Program-made: the position numbers and the translations under genes
Part shown: in pieces, positions 1 through 8,769 of the stretch
How the letters are laid out: each line of letters opens with the position of its first letter
Numbering within the stretch: the first letter of the stretch is position 1
The notes under the pieces: generated by a model
The model's database searches: none
What the model saw: only the letters and a program-made list of their open reading frames with translations
What the model was told of the DNA's origin: nothing
Assembly: GCA_041672465.1 (NCBI GenBank)
Contig: JBAYZO010000025.1
Span: 1-23,468 of the forward strand
Direction of reading: 5' to 3'
DNA: 23,468 nucleotides
From: UBA1206 sp041672465
Lineage (GTDB): Bacteria > Bacillota > Clostridia > Oscillospirales > CAG-382

Positions 1-1
1 C

Positions 2-1240
2 GAAAAACCCGGGGATAGGGTTTTTTCCCCCGCTTCGGCTGTGGAAAACTCCCCATTCGCCTCGCCCGGCGCAAGGGAATTTTTGCTTTCCAGAGGTTCC
101 TGCAACCTCTCCCTCGCCGAACTCCACCCGTTATCGGAGCAAACCGCCCGGATAAGCGGCAACTCCCCCTCTTTTATCCGCCTTTCCCCCACCGCGCTTG
201 AAAAATACGCCGGCTGTATGTTTTCCTACTTCGGCAAGTATCTGCTTAAGCTTTCCGACAACAAAAAGCACTCGTTTTCATATTCCGAAATCGGGACTTT
301 TGTCCACAAAACGCTTGAGGTTTTTGTGTCCGAGCGCATGGGTACGGGGAGTTTTGAAAAAGCCGATGACAGTTTTATTGAAAATTGGGTCGACGAGTTT
401 ACTTCCGCCTACATAAACAAAATCTGCGGCGGCGAGGCGGCGGGCGCGGAGCGCTTCGCGTATATGACTAACCGTCTAAAAACAACCCTAAAACTGCTGC
501 TGAAAAACATTTCGGACGAGCTTTCATGCTCGTCTTTTGCCCCGGAAATGCTTGAATATTCGTTTAGGGAATCCCCGGCCGAGTACATAGTTAATAAGGA
601 CGTCAAGGCGTCGCTTGGCGGGGTAATAGACCGGGTTGACATATATAAAGACAAAGAAAGCGGCGACACTTATGTGCGGGTTGTCGACTACAAGACGGGA
701 AACAAGAGTTTTTCACAAAGCAGAATTGAAAAAGGGCTTGACATGCAGCTCTTGCTGTATCTCTTCGCGATTTGCGAAAAAATAAGCGGAAAGCCCGCTT
801 CCGCCGTTTATCTAAGCTCAAAGCTTGAGACAGTCGCGGTATCTCCCGATATGAATGATGAGGCAAAAGAGAAAAAGCTAAACAGCGCGTTTAAGAGGAG
901 CGGCATTGTGCTTGACGAAACAGCCTTGATAAACGCGCTTGACCCGAGTATGGACAAAAGATTTTCGCCCTTTACGGCAAAGGGGGACGGCAAGCCCTCC
1001 GCCTCAAAGTCCCGGGTTTCAAGGGATGAAATTGAAGAGCTGAAAGAAACAACCCACGGTCTCCTTAAAACCTTCGCCGGGCTTATAAGCGACGGGGTTA
1101 TGGATGTGTCCCCGCTAAAGAGCGGCAGTTCCGTAAACGCCTGCGAGCATTGCGAATTAAAGCCCGTTTGCCGCCTCTCCCGCGAAAAAAGCGTGGAGCG
1201 AAGTTCCCCGCCGGAAAGGAGGCCGAGCGAAAATGAATAA
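2..1240 (+). CDS. addB: AddB, ATP-dependent nuclease subunit B, C-terminal part (5' end outside window)
   Basis: This is the C-terminal nuclease part of the second AddAB subunit, which works with AddA to resect double-strand breaks for RecA loading. The frame is open from base 2, so the gene starts to the left of the window; the GTG at 41 is internal. A PD-(D/E)XK nuclease core is visible: GGVIDRVD, then VVDYKTG with the Asp codon at 686-688 and the Lys codon at 692-694. Four cysteines fit the AddB iron-sulfur staple: one in YAGCMFSYF (codon 215-217), then a C-x2-C-x5-C group near the end (codons 1142, 1151, 1169). That split pattern is diagnostic of AddB. The stop overlaps the addA start by 8 bases, so the two are translationally coupled. 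Confidence 0.93.
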   Translation, partial: EKPGDRVFSPASAVENSPFASPGAREFLLSRGSCNLSLAELHPLSEQTARISGNSPSFIRLSPTALEKYAGCMFSYFGKYLLKLSDNKKHSFSYSEIGTFVHKTLEVFVSERMGTGSFEKADDSFIENWVDEFTSAYINKICGGEAAGAERFAYMTNRLKTTLKLLLKNISDELSCSSFAPEMLEYSFRESPAEYIVNKDVKASLGGVIDRVDIYKDKESGDTYVRVVDYKTGNKSFSQSRIEKGLDMQLLLYLFAICEKISGKPASAVYLSSKLETVAVSPDMNDEAKEKKLNSAFKRSGIVLDETALINALDPSMDKRFSPFTAKGDGKPSASKSRVSRDEIEELKETTHGLLKTFAGLISDGVMDVSPLKSGSSVNACEHCELKPVCRLSREKSVERSSPPERRPSENE

Positions 1241-4200
1241 AACAAAAAGCAAGTTTAATTTTACGCCCGATCAGCTCTCCGCCATAAACGCGGAAGACAA
1301 AACCCTTATAGTTTCGGCGGGCGCGGGGAGCGGAAAAACCACCGTGCTCACCCAAAGGGTGATTGAAACGGTTAAAAAAGGGGTTGACATAACTGAGATT
1401 TTAGTCACCACCTTTACCAAAGCCGCGGCCGCCGATATTAAAGACAAGCTTTATTCCTCGGTAGTCGCCGCCCTTGCAGAAAACCCCTCCGACGGCAGGC
1501 TCAGCCGCGCGCTTTATCTTTTGCCATCGGCTAAAATTTCCACGATTCACTCGTTTTGCCTTGATATTGTAAGGACAAACTTCGCCTCTCTTTCTATCCC
1601 GCCCTCTCTTCGCGTGGCGGACGATGCCGAAAGCGGTATGATTTTAGAAAACTGCCTTGAAGACCTTATTGACGATATGTTTGAGAACCAACCCGAGGGA
1701 GAAAACACATTTATTGAGATGTGCGACGCTTTCGCGGGGGAGAAAGACCTTAATAAACTTAAAACAACCGTCCTTGACGTATACCGGAAATACCGAGCGT
1801 TCCCTTTTTGGAAGCGCTTTATTTCAGAAAGCGGCGAAAGGGCGGAAGCTCAGCTTGTATTGGCAAGCGAAAAAGGCTTTTTCGCCGCCGATATTGGCAA
1901 AGAGCTTTTAGAAAACGTAAAAAGTCAGACAAGCGCCTTGATTCGCGAAATGCAGGCAATTAAAGAAGAACTCATATTCGCCGCCGCGAGCGAGAGTAAC
2001 CTTAAATCCGCGGTAACTCAAATTGATTTTCTTAACGAACTGTCGGTGCTTTTTGAAAAAACCGGCTTAAAATTTGAAGACATCTTGGCAAAGCTAAACG
2101 CGTATCCCGCGACGCGAATAAATAAAAAAAATCTGCCGGAGGATCTTCAAAGCGCCTATCAAAACAAAAAGTCTGCTATCGACACGGTTGTAAAAGCTTT
2201 TAAGAAGGCCTTTTCGACTTCGGAAGAAGAAGTTTTGCGCGACTTTAAAAAATCTGTCCGCCTTAACCGCGTCACGGCCGATTTTATCTTCCGCCTTGAC
2301 GACGCCTACGCAAAGTCAAAGCTCTCCCACTTTGTGCTTGACTATTCGGATATCGAGTCGTTAACGCTGGCTCTCCTTGCCGAACACACAAAAAGCGGGG
2401 TGGTACGGACAAAGCTTTGCCTTGAGCTGCAAAGCGGGTTTAAGCAGATATTTATTGACGAGTATCAGGACATTAACCCGCTCCAAGACTTAATCTTCCG
2501 CCTTATCTCAAAAGAAAACAACCGCTTTATGGTGGGCGACCTAAAGCAGTCGATTTATCGGTTCAGGAACGCCTCGCCGGACATTTTTCAGTCCTACCTG
2601 CGGGAATTCGGAACGCTTGACGGCGGCGGGGACAAGGCTAAAATCTACCTCACGCAAAACCACCGAAGCCGCAAACCCATTCTTGACTTTGTTAACATAA
2701 TCTTTGAAAGGCTTTATACCGAAAAAACCGTGGGTGTATCTTATGAAGACGAACGGCTGACCCCCCCCGAGGACGCTGAAGTCGGCGGGTTCCCGGTTGA
2801 GTTAACGGTTTTTACCCTTGATAAAGACATAAAAACTACTCTTAAGCATACAGAGATCGAGGCTGAATATGTGGCGGAGAAAATTGCTTTTCTTGTCAGC
2901 GAAGCCGGCGGGGGGTATATGTACCGCGACATCGCTCTTCTCATGCGGGCCGTCTCCAACGGTTCCCGCGTGTTCGAGGAATCGCTTTTAAAGCGCGGGA
3001 TTCCGTATACGCTTGAAAAAAGCGACGGGTTTCTTTTAGAGCCGGAGGTTTTGCTCGCCATGTCGCTGCTCGGAGTCATTGACAACGTGTTTGACGATAT
3101 TTCGCTCGCCGCCTCGCTGCGGAGCCCCGTTTACAGGTTTACCGCCGAGGAGCTTTACCAAATCAAAAGCTTTTACGCCCGCCAAACCCTTTACGGCTGT
3201 CTTGTCTGCTGCGCGGGGGACTTTGTCAGGCACGCGAACCGCGATAAAAAATATAAACCGACGGCGGATTTTCGCCTTGCCGGCAGAAAACAGCGCTTTG
3301 CCGAGCCGAGAGGGAAGAGAGCGGGGAGCCGCCCGGGTGACGGCGTCGGCGAAAAGTGCAAAAATTTTATAGAAGAGATAAAATCCCTCGCCCGGCTTGG
3401 CGGGGAAGACCCCACCAGCAGGCTTATATGGCGGATGTACCAAAAGACGGGGCTTATCGCGATATGCGCCGCCGAAAAAAACGGAGAGATTAAGAAAAAC
3501 AACCTTCTCGCTCTCTATAACCTCGCGCTCGAATATGAGAAAACATCGTTCAAAGGGCTTTCAAGCTTTCTTGATTATATCGGCGAGACGGCGAAAGCCC
3601 CCGACGACAGGCCGGGGGAAGACGGCGGCAACGCGGTTAAGATAATGTCAATACATAAGTCAAAAGGCATGGAATTTAAAGTTTGTTTTGTTTCCGCGCT
3701 GGGCAAGAAGTTTAATTTTAAGGATCTCAATAAGAATTATATCGTCCGCCCGGACGGCTTTGTGTTTTATAACCTCAGGAGCGGGGACGGCATTTTTGAA
3801 TACAAGCCGCTGGTTAAGGAAATCGCGAGGAATACCGAAAAAAAAGCCGTTTTAAAAGAAGAGCTGCGCTGTCTTTATGTGGCGCTCACCCGCGCCAAAG
3901 AAAGGCTTTTTGTCACCGGGGCGGCAAAGGCGGTAAAAACAGACCTTTACGGCGACGAGGGCGGGGCGTTTTATGAAGTCACAACCCCGCTGGGCTGGCT
4001 TATCCCGATTTTTTCCCGAACCGAAAGCATATCTTTTAACTTCAGGATAATAAAAGGACTTCCCGAAGTCCCCGATACATACGAGCGAAGCGAGCCGCCC
4101 GCCGGCGAAGAGCAAGGCGGAATCCCGGAAGAAATCTACAAAGACGCGCTGGACTTTGTCTACCCATATGGGGAGGGCTTTAAAATCCCCGCCAAAGCGG

Positions 4201-4832
4201 CGGTGTCCGAGCTTAGGCTCGGCATACTTGAGGACGACGAATATATCCGCCTTATCTCAAAGGGAATGACAAAAACCCCATTTTTTGCCCGGCCGGAAAA
4301 AGCCCCCGTCGCCGTGGGGCTCGCCACTCATTTGTTTATGCAGTTCGCAGACTTCGGCGGCGCGCTTGAGTACGGCGTGGAAGAGGAAATAAAGCGGCTG
4401 GTCGATATAAAAATGATAAGCGAGGAAGAAGGGAAGTTAATAGACGCGGGGGCGGTTGAGGTATTCCTGCGAAGCGGCCTTTGCGGAGAGATTCTCGCCT
4501 CAGGCGAGGTATGGCGGGAAAAAAGATTCAACCTTATCGAGGACGCGTCGCTTGTTTCCAAAACCTCCGGCGAGAGCGTGATGATACAGGGGGTTATCGA
4601 CTGTTTTTACAAGAACCCCGGCGGCGACTATACCGTCGTCGACTATAAAACCGACCGTCTCCCCAAAGGCGGGGAACAAATTTTAATTGACCGCCATATA
4701 ACCCAAATCGGCTATTACTGCCGCGCCGTGGAAAAAATGACGGGCGGGCGGGTGAGCCGCGCGCTGCTCTACTCGTTTTCGCTCGGGCGGGAGATTGACG
4801 TCACTATTGCGGTTTGCGAAGATGAAAGATAA
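1233..4832 (+). CDS. addA: AddA, helicase-nuclease subunit A
   Basis: UvrD-type superfamily 1 helicase fused to a RecB-family nuclease, the motor subunit of AddAB, 1199 aa (family about 1200). Visible motifs: Q motif near residue 14; Walker A AGAGSGKTT at 29-37; Walker B FIDEYQD at 407-413; YLTQNHRSRKP near 470; SIHKSKGMEF near 805-815; YVALTRAKERL from 882; C-terminal nuclease with GVIDCFY (Asp1123) and VVDYKTD (Asp1137, Lys1139). The start ATG lies in an ATGAATAA overlap with addB, with a GGAAAGGAGG ribosome site at 1213-1222. Odd point: residues about 668-712 are a strongly basic low-complexity stretch between two regions that otherwise look like ordinary AddA, probably a lineage insertion. 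A compensated frameshift was considered but not supported. Confidence 0.96.
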   Translation: MNKTKSKFNFTPDQLSAINAEDKTLIVSAGAGSGKTTVLTQRVIETVKKGVDITEILVTTFTKAAAADIKDKLYSSVVAALAENPSDGRLSRALYLLPSAKISTIHSFCLDIVRTNFASLSIPPSLRVADDAESGMILENCLEDLIDDMFENQPEGENTFIEMCDAFAGEKDLNKLKTTVLDVYRKYRAFPFWKRFISESGERAEAQLVLASEKGFFAADIGKELLENVKSQTSALIREMQAIKEELIFAAASESNLKSAVTQIDFLNELSVLFEKTGLKFEDILAKLNAYPATRINKKNLPEDLQSAYQNKKSAIDTVVKAFKKAFSTSEEEVLRDFKKSVRLNRVTADFIFRLDDAYAKSKLSHFVLDYSDIESLTLALLAEHTKSGVVRTKLCLELQSGFKQIFIDEYQDINPLQDLIFRLISKENNRFMVGDLKQSIYRFRNASPDIFQSYLREFGTLDGGGDKAKIYLTQNHRSRKPILDFVNIIFERLYTEKTVGVSYEDERLTPPEDAEVGGFPVELTVFTLDKDIKTTLKHTEIEAEYVAEKIAFLVSEAGGGYMYRDIALLMRAVSNGSRVFEESLLKRGIPYTLEKSDGFLLEPEVLLAMSLLGVIDNVFDDISLAASLRSPVYRFTAEELYQIKSFYARQTLYGCLVCCAGDFVRHANRDKKYKPTADFRLAGRKQRFAEPRGKRAGSRPGDGVGEKCKNFIEEIKSLARLGGEDPTSRLIWRMYQKTGLIAICAAEKNGEIKKNNLLALYNLALEYEKTSFKGLSSFLDYIGETAKAPDDRPGEDGGNAVKIMSIHKSKGMEFKVCFVSALGKKFNFKDLNKNYIVRPDGFVFYNLRSGDGIFEYKPLVKEIARNTEKKAVLKEELRCLYVALTRAKERLFVTGAAKAVKTDLYGDEGGAFYEVTTPLGWLIPIFSRTESISFNFRIIKGLPEVPDTYERSEPPAGEEQGGIPEEIYKDALDFVYPYGEGFKIPAKAAVSELRLGILEDDEYIRLISKGMTKTPFFARPEKAPVAVGLATHLFMQFADFGGALEYGVEEEIKRLVDIKMISEEEGKLIDAGAVEVFLRSGLCGEILASGEVWREKRFNLIEDASLVSKTSGESVMIQGVIDCFYKNPGGDYTVVDYKTDRLPKGGEQILIDRHITQIGYYCRAVEKMTGGRVSRALLYSFSLGREIDVTIAVCEDER

Positions 4833-5115
4833 GCTTGTGGCAAAGCTCCCGCTGAGGGGGGCTTTGCTGCTGGGGGTAACTTCTTTCCCAAAGGGCGAAT
4901 GTACTTTCGCCGAAACCGATGAAATTAAAAACGCTCTCGCCGTGGTGAGCGGCGGGGAGAAATTAGGGTTTGTCACGGGGGGAGTCTGCCCGCTTATAAA
5001 AACGCTTCTTAAAAGAGGGGTTTTTGTCTACTGTAAATGCGTTGAGGAAAAAATCCCCGGGGATAAAACCCCGGGTCACTTCGTTCTAATTTATTATAGA
5101 ATTAACAAAATTTAA
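4822..5115 (+). CDS. Small hypothetical protein coupled to addA
   Basis: A 97-codon frame starting at an ATG that overlaps the addA stop by 11 bases. I do not recognise the product. It is a mixed alpha/beta-looking small protein (GALLLGVTSFPKGE, GGEKLGFVTGGVC, KRGVFVYCKC) with four cysteines and no signal peptide or clear membrane helix. The ribosome site before the ATG is poor, so expression would depend on coupling to addA. Its last 20 or so codons run through the hairpin that serves as terminator for the opposite-strand operon, and it stops one base before the end of rnhA. The first 75 codons look genuinely coding in composition; the tail may be read-through of what was once a shorter gene. 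It could also be a chance ORF. Confidence 0.45.
   Translation: MKDKLVAKLPLRGALLLGVTSFPKGECTFAETDEIKNALAVVSGGEKLGFVTGGVCPLIKTLLKRGVFVYCKCVEEKIPGDKTPGHFVLIYYRINKI
5048..5075 (-). terminator. Intrinsic terminator of the ddl-to-rnhA operon
   Basis: Read on the minus strand this is a perfect 7-bp GC stem (CCCGGGG / CCCCGGG, arms at 5069-5075 and 5056-5062) with a 6-base loop, followed after GA by six T. It lies 42 bases beyond the rnhA stop codon. On the plus strand the hairpin has no T tract, so it should work mainly for the minus-strand operon. Confidence 0.8.
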
Positions 5116-5116
5116 T

Positions 5117-5578
5117 TTAACTTTTTCCGTTTTCATTCTTTTCTTTAAATTCCTTTGCCCTTGTTGTCGCCATTTCGTCGCACCTCTCGTTAAGGCTGTG
5201 CCCGGCATGCCCTTTGACCCAATGGAATTTCACCGCATGCTTTTCAAGGAGAGAAAGCAGTTCCTCCCATAAATCAATGTTTAAAGCCGGCTTACCGTCG
5301 GCTTTTTTCCAGCCCTTTGACCGCCACGAGTTCGCCCAGCCGCGGTTTACGGCGTCCACCACATACTTAGAATCGCTGTAAAGATTAACCCTGCAGGGCT
5401 CTTTGAGCGCCGTCAGCGCGGCGATAACGGCTGACAGCTCCATCCGGTTGTTGGTTGTGGACTTAAATCCCGCCGAAAATTCTTTTAGCTTCCCCTTGTA
5501 TTCAAGTATCACGCCGTAGCCCCCGGGTCCGGGGTTATAGCTGCAGGCGCCGTCGGTGTAGGCGTTGATTTCTTTCAT
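5117..5578 (-). CDS. rnhA: Ribonuclease HI
   Basis: Removes RNA from RNA:DNA hybrids (R-loops, primers) in the cytoplasm. The 153-aa protein is a full-length single-domain RNase HI. The catalytic acidic set is present: Asp9 (YTDGACS), Glu47 (NNRMEL), Asp69 (LYSDSKY) and Asp134 (ERCDEMA), with the loop His124 in VKGHAGH. The basic-handle region (GWANSWRSKGWKKADGKP) is present too, as in the E. coli type rather than handle-less forms. It is the last gene of the operon; an AAAAGG site precedes the ATG and overlaps the dnaI-like stop three bases upstream. Convergent with the small ORF after addA. Confidence 0.96.
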   Translation of the reverse strand: MKEINAYTDGACSYNPGPGGYGVILEYKGKLKEFSAGFKSTTNNRMELSAVIAALTALKEPCRVNLYSDSKYVVDAVNRGWANSWRSKGWKKADGKPALNIDLWEELLSLLEKHAVKFHWVKGHAGHSLNERCDEMATTRAKEFKEKNENGKS

Positions 5579-5581
5579 GCG

Positions 5582-6514
5582 CTACGCCTTTTCAGGGAGC
5601 TTAATCTTAAGCAGCCTCATATCCTTGCCCGAAAACCTTACCGGCACAAAATTGCCGAGCAGCCTTGAAAACAAACGCTTTTCATATCTCGCGTCAAGTT
5701 CCTCAAGGCTGAGATTTGTGGAAATTATCATCGGCAGCCCCCCGACAATTCTTTTATCGATAAGAGACGTCAAGGCGGAAACCGAAAAATCGCTTTTATA
5801 TTCCGCCCCCAAGTCGTCGATAATCAAAAGTGTACAGCCGTAATAACTCTCATCGGCTCTGCTCTCGTTTGTGAACATGGCTTTTCGGCAGTCGGAAACC
5901 ACCCCTTGGGCGGACTCATACACCACCGGAAAACCCTTCTCGGCCGCGGTATGCCCGATAGCGGCCGCGAGATGCGTTTTGCCAAGCCCCGTGCCGCCGA
6001 AGAACAAAAGGTTTTCGCTGTCCTCTCCGAAGCCGTCGGCGTAGCGCCGGCAAAACTCAAATACCTCCGCCATGCCCTGCCCCGTGCAAAGGCTTGGGTT
6101 AAAGGTTGAAAAGCGGCAGTTTTTAAGCCCTTTCCCAAGATATGTTTTTTCCATTACCTTGACCGCTTCCAGCGATTTCAGGCAGGAACATTTTTCAAGC
6201 TTTATATACCCCGTGTCGCGGCATTTCCCGCAGATAAATTTCGGCGAGTCAAAGTCCGGCGGAAAACCGAGCCTGCCGAGCAGTTCGTCCCGCCGCTCCT
6301 TAAGGCTAAGCCACTTATTTTTAACGGCGCTTTCGTCCCCGCCGCCGCTAAGTGACAAAAAAACCTCATAGGCGATATCGCCGAGCTGTTTGTCTATTTC
6401 CTCAATTTCGGGGTTTTGGCGGTAGAGAGACAGGGATTTTTCCCTTGCTTTCTCAATGGCGGCCTCGCGGTGTTTCGCCAGTCTTTCCTCGCCCTGCGCC
6501 AAAGCTGTCGTCAT
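5582..6514 (-). CDS. dnaI: DnaI/DnaC-like helicase-loader AAA+ ATPase
   Basis: Probable loader of the replicative helicase (DnaC in Bacillota naming) during initiation and restart. The 310-aa protein has a coiled N-terminal part, then a zinc-type cluster C95-x2-C98 ... C109-x-C111 (CGKCRDTGY, KCSC) as in DnaI-family proteins. The AAA+ core follows: Walker A GGTGLGKT at 173-180, Walker B LLIIDDLG at 229-236, sensor-1 STN near 265-267, and the arginine-rich YEKRLFSRLLG near 277-287. It overlaps the upstream dnaD-like gene by 4 bases (ATGA), so the two are coupled. The IstB family is a relative, but the cysteine cluster and the dnaD neighbour favour a helicase loader. The symbol is used in the family sense. 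Confidence 0.88.
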   Translation of the reverse strand: MTTALAQGEERLAKHREAAIEKAREKSLSLYRQNPEIEEIDKQLGDIAYEVFLSLSGGGDESAVKNKWLSLKERRDELLGRLGFPPDFDSPKFICGKCRDTGYIKLEKCSCLKSLEAVKVMEKTYLGKGLKNCRFSTFNPSLCTGQGMAEVFEFCRRYADGFGEDSENLLFFGGTGLGKTHLAAAIGHTAAEKGFPVVYESAQGVVSDCRKAMFTNESRADESYYGCTLLIIDDLGAEYKSDFSVSALTSLIDKRIVGGLPMIISTNLSLEELDARYEKRLFSRLLGNFVPVRFSGKDMRLLKIKLPEKA

Positions 6515-7410
6515 GCTCCCCCCACCCCTCTCTTGAGCGCCGCGTCAACAAATTCGCTTATGTCAAAGCTGTCGTCGGGGCGGAGCCGCTTTGGTTTTGC
6601 GGCTCCTTTCGCGGCGACCGCAGTTTTTATTCCCTGACTGTGCCAGTCGGTAAGTATTTTGTCAAGATACGCCAACTTCACCGTGCCGATGGCGTCCACC
6701 ATTTTCTCGTACGCTTGCTTTACCAAATCGAAAGACAGGTCAAAGTCAATAAACCACTTTGTGAGGAATCCTTCCTCCCTCGGGGACAGCCGCCTCTGAC
6801 CGAAACCGCAAAGAGACGCGAACCTTGCCCTTAAATCGTTCTTTTTCTGGATAGCAGACAGCGTTTCCTCAAGTTTTTCAAAGGTGTCCACCCCCTCGTC
6901 ATAAAGCGAGAGCGCGGTGTTTGTTATGTAGCGCAGGTTTGTCTTCCCCGAACGCGACGCGTAGGCGGCGACGGTGCAGATATAGTCGGCGCCCAGCCCG
7001 GTAAAGTGAAACAAATTATATAAAAGATTAATATCGTTTTTATTTAAAAGCCTGCCGGTCATTTCCTCGATAGTGTCTTTAAGCGCGGCGAAGTCGGGCT
7101 CGTTTTGTATGGCGTCGGAGAGCGTCTCGCCGTCATAGCTTTGGATAATATTTTGGGGCTTTTTGGGATTGACGTCTTTTTTACCCAGCGAAAAAACCCC
7201 CGATTTTTCCCAAAACGAAAGGGCGTTTTCAAACTCGTCGGCCGTAACTCCTATTTCCTCGGCGGCGGCGGAGAGCTCAAACTCCACTTTCGCGAAAGAG
7301 TAGACAAGCACCCTCAGCAGCGTGCCGTCTGTTTTCGGCAATAAGGGAAGTATTTCGCAAGGCATGACGAAACTCCCCTCAAGGCCGGAATTTATTTTGA
7401 CGGCTTTCAT
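6511..7410 (-). CDS. DnaD-like primosome protein with two DnaD C-terminal domains
   Basis: A DnaB/DnaD-superfamily replication initiation protein, 299 aa, expected to act with the helicase loader encoded next to it. Residues about 1-100 look like the winged-helix DDBH1 part. Two DDBH2-type helical domains follow: one at about 115-195 (LLNKNDINLLYNLFHFTGLGADYI ends with an RYITNTAL helix), and a second at about 200-275 ending in YLDKILTDW, which fits the YxxxIxxxW signature. Two tandem DDBH2 copies are common in clostridial and phage DnaD-like proteins. The start has GAGGGAA about 8 bases upstream. The stop overlaps the start of the loader gene (ATGA). It could equally be named DnaB-like in the Bacillus sense; sequence alone does not settle which. 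Confidence 0.85.
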   Translation of the reverse strand: MKAVKINSGLEGSFVMPCEILPLLPKTDGTLLRVLVYSFAKVEFELSAAAEEIGVTADEFENALSFWEKSGVFSLGKKDVNPKKPQNIIQSYDGETLSDAIQNEPDFAALKDTIEEMTGRLLNKNDINLLYNLFHFTGLGADYICTVAAYASRSGKTNLRYITNTALSLYDEGVDTFEKLEETLSAIQKKNDLRARFASLCGFGQRRLSPREEGFLTKWFIDFDLSFDLVKQAYEKMVDAIGTVKLAYLDKILTDWHSQGIKTAVAAKGAAKPKRLRPDDSFDISEFVDAALKRGVGGA

Positions 7411-7453
7411 CTACAGCATTCCCTCGCTTTCTCTCCCGTGTTGTTTTGGCTTT

Positions 7454-7915
7454 TTATGAAGTGGTCGAACCCGAGTCCGGGTACACGGAAAGCGAAATGT
7501 GGTTGTTTTCCGCCCTGTTCGCGATTATATCCACGGTGTAGGTCACGTCAAGCTTCCCGCCGGTCTTGGATATCGTGTTTTTAAGCTTGTTTGTCTTAAC
7601 CCTAAGCTCCATCGGGAAAAATCCGTTGTCAAACACATGGCTGTGGGTTTTCCCCTCCTCAAACACCATAAAGTTTCCCGAGCTGTTCCCCACGCTCATG
7701 GTCACAAGGTTGTCGCCCAGCAGATTCACGGTGGTTATGGTCTTTGCCCCCTCGGGCGCTTTTTCGGTGTACTCAAGCCTAAGCCCGTCTTTTGTGGTAT
7801 GTATATAGCCGGCGGCGTTGACCTCGCGGGTTTCGGCCTCAAACTCGCCGTCGCCCCCCACGGGAATGCCTAAAATCTTTTTTGTTTTAACGCTTACGTT
7901 AACGGGTATTTTCAT
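7454..7915 (-). CDS. DUF1934 beta-barrel protein (YwiB-like)
   Basis: A 153-aa protein without signal peptide or membrane helix. Its alternating beta pattern (EFEAETREVNAAGYIHTTKDGLRLEYTE, KTITTVNLLGDNLVTMSVGNSSGNFMVFEEGKTH, LDVTYTVDI) matches the DUF1934 family, to which B. subtilis YwiB belongs, a calycin-like small barrel of unknown role in Bacillota. A GGGAG ribosome site stands 7 bases before the ATG. It sits between murI and the dnaD-like gene in one operon with gaps of about 44 bases on either side. No function can be read from the sequence. Confidence 0.82.
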   Translation of the reverse strand: MKIPVNVSVKTKKILGIPVGGDGEFEAETREVNAAGYIHTTKDGLRLEYTEKAPEGAKTITTVNLLGDNLVTMSVGNSSGNFMVFEEGKTHSHVFDNGFFPMELRVKTNKLKNTISKTGGKLDVTYTVDIIANRAENNHISLSVYPDSGSTTS

Positions 7916-7959
7916 ATCAGTCTCCCATGCCGCTCGGAGCGCGGCTCAAATACTCAATG

Positions 7960-8769
7960 TTATATATCTATGTTTACCTTTGTCACATGTCTTGAAATAT
8001 CCCTGCCAAGAAAAGCAAAGGCGTTCTTCGCGAAAGACGCGGGGTCGTCGCTTACATAAAAGCTTCGTTTTCCCGCTTTTTTGCTCCCCCGCGCAAAGCT
8101 TTTTTCGTTTTTCGAGATAAAATCGCACAATTTTCTCGCGGCCTCCTCGGAAGCGTTTATAAGCAGGCTGTCCGGGAGAAATTTTGTAAAAACCTCAAAA
8201 AGCAGCGGATAGTGCGTGCAGCCGAGGATCACGGCGGCGGGGTTCAGCGGTATGATATCGCTTAGATATTCGCCAACGGCGATATTCGCCAGCTTGTCGC
8301 CGGCCGAAGTCCTGCCGTTTTCCACCAGCGGAACAAGCAGCGGGCAAGCTTGGGCCACAACCGTCACGCCGCCGCCTTTTGCGGCGATTTCTCTTTCAAA
8401 AGCAAGGCTTTCCACCGTCGCCGTTGTGCCGAGAACGGCGACAATCCCGTTGCCCGCCAACGCCGCTTCGCGGGCTTTTTCGGCAGCCCCCTCGACTACC
8501 CCGAAGATAGGGAGCGAAAAAGAACCCCGCAAAACGTCAAGGGCGTTTGAAGACACCGTGCCGCAGGCGACAAGAATATAATTAACCCCGAGAGAGAGCA
8601 AAAACTCGCAGTCCTGGAGAGCGTATTTCTCAATCGTTTCTTTTGTCCTGACCCCGTAAGGCACCCTCGCCGTGTCGCCGAAATAAACAATGTCGCGCTC
8701 CGGGCAAAAGCTCTCAAGCGCTTTAACCGCCGTAAGCCCTCCTATGCCCGAATCAAACACGCCAATCAT
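7960..8769 (-). CDS. murI: Glutamate racemase
   Basis: Converts L-glutamate to D-glutamate for MurD in peptidoglycan synthesis. The 269-aa protein is full length. Active-site segments are visible: FDSGIGG (Asp6, Ser7), DTARVPYG near 32-39, first catalytic cysteine Cys69 in VACGTVSS, and second Cys184 in LGCTHYP. The usual ACNT of the first cysteine motif reads ACGT here, a variant that leaves the cysteine intact. The ATG follows directly on the ddl TAA without a gap, and GAAGGG lies about 10 bases upstream inside ddl. Together with ddl it supplies two D-amino acids for the cell wall. Confidence 0.96.
   Translation of the reverse strand: MIGVFDSGIGGLTAVKALESFCPERDIVYFGDTARVPYGVRTKETIEKYALQDCEFLLSLGVNYILVACGTVSSNALDVLRGSFSLPIFGVVEGAAEKAREAALAGNGIVAVLGTTATVESLAFEREIAAKGGGVTVVAQACPLLVPLVENGRTSAGDKLANIAVGEYLSDIIPLNPAAVILGCTHYPLLFEVFTKFLPDSLLINASEEAARKLCDFISKNEKSFARGSKKAGKRSFYVSDDPASFAKNAFAFLGRDISRHVTKVNIDI

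Noticed and set aside
3180..3365. Two compensating frameshifts in addA
   Set aside because: One of the two alternative frames is closed by stops within a few codons, and the other gives no better AddA-like sequence; the annotated frame is continuous.
3079..3372. Extra ORFs inside addA and many antisense frames of 60-180 codons elsewhere in the window
   Set aside because: They are shadow frames of well-identified genes, with no ribosome sites and no recognisable domains.
5056..5075. Terminator for addBA on the plus strand
   Set aside because: On the plus strand the hairpin is followed by TCACTTCG rather than a T run; the T tract exists only on the minus strand.
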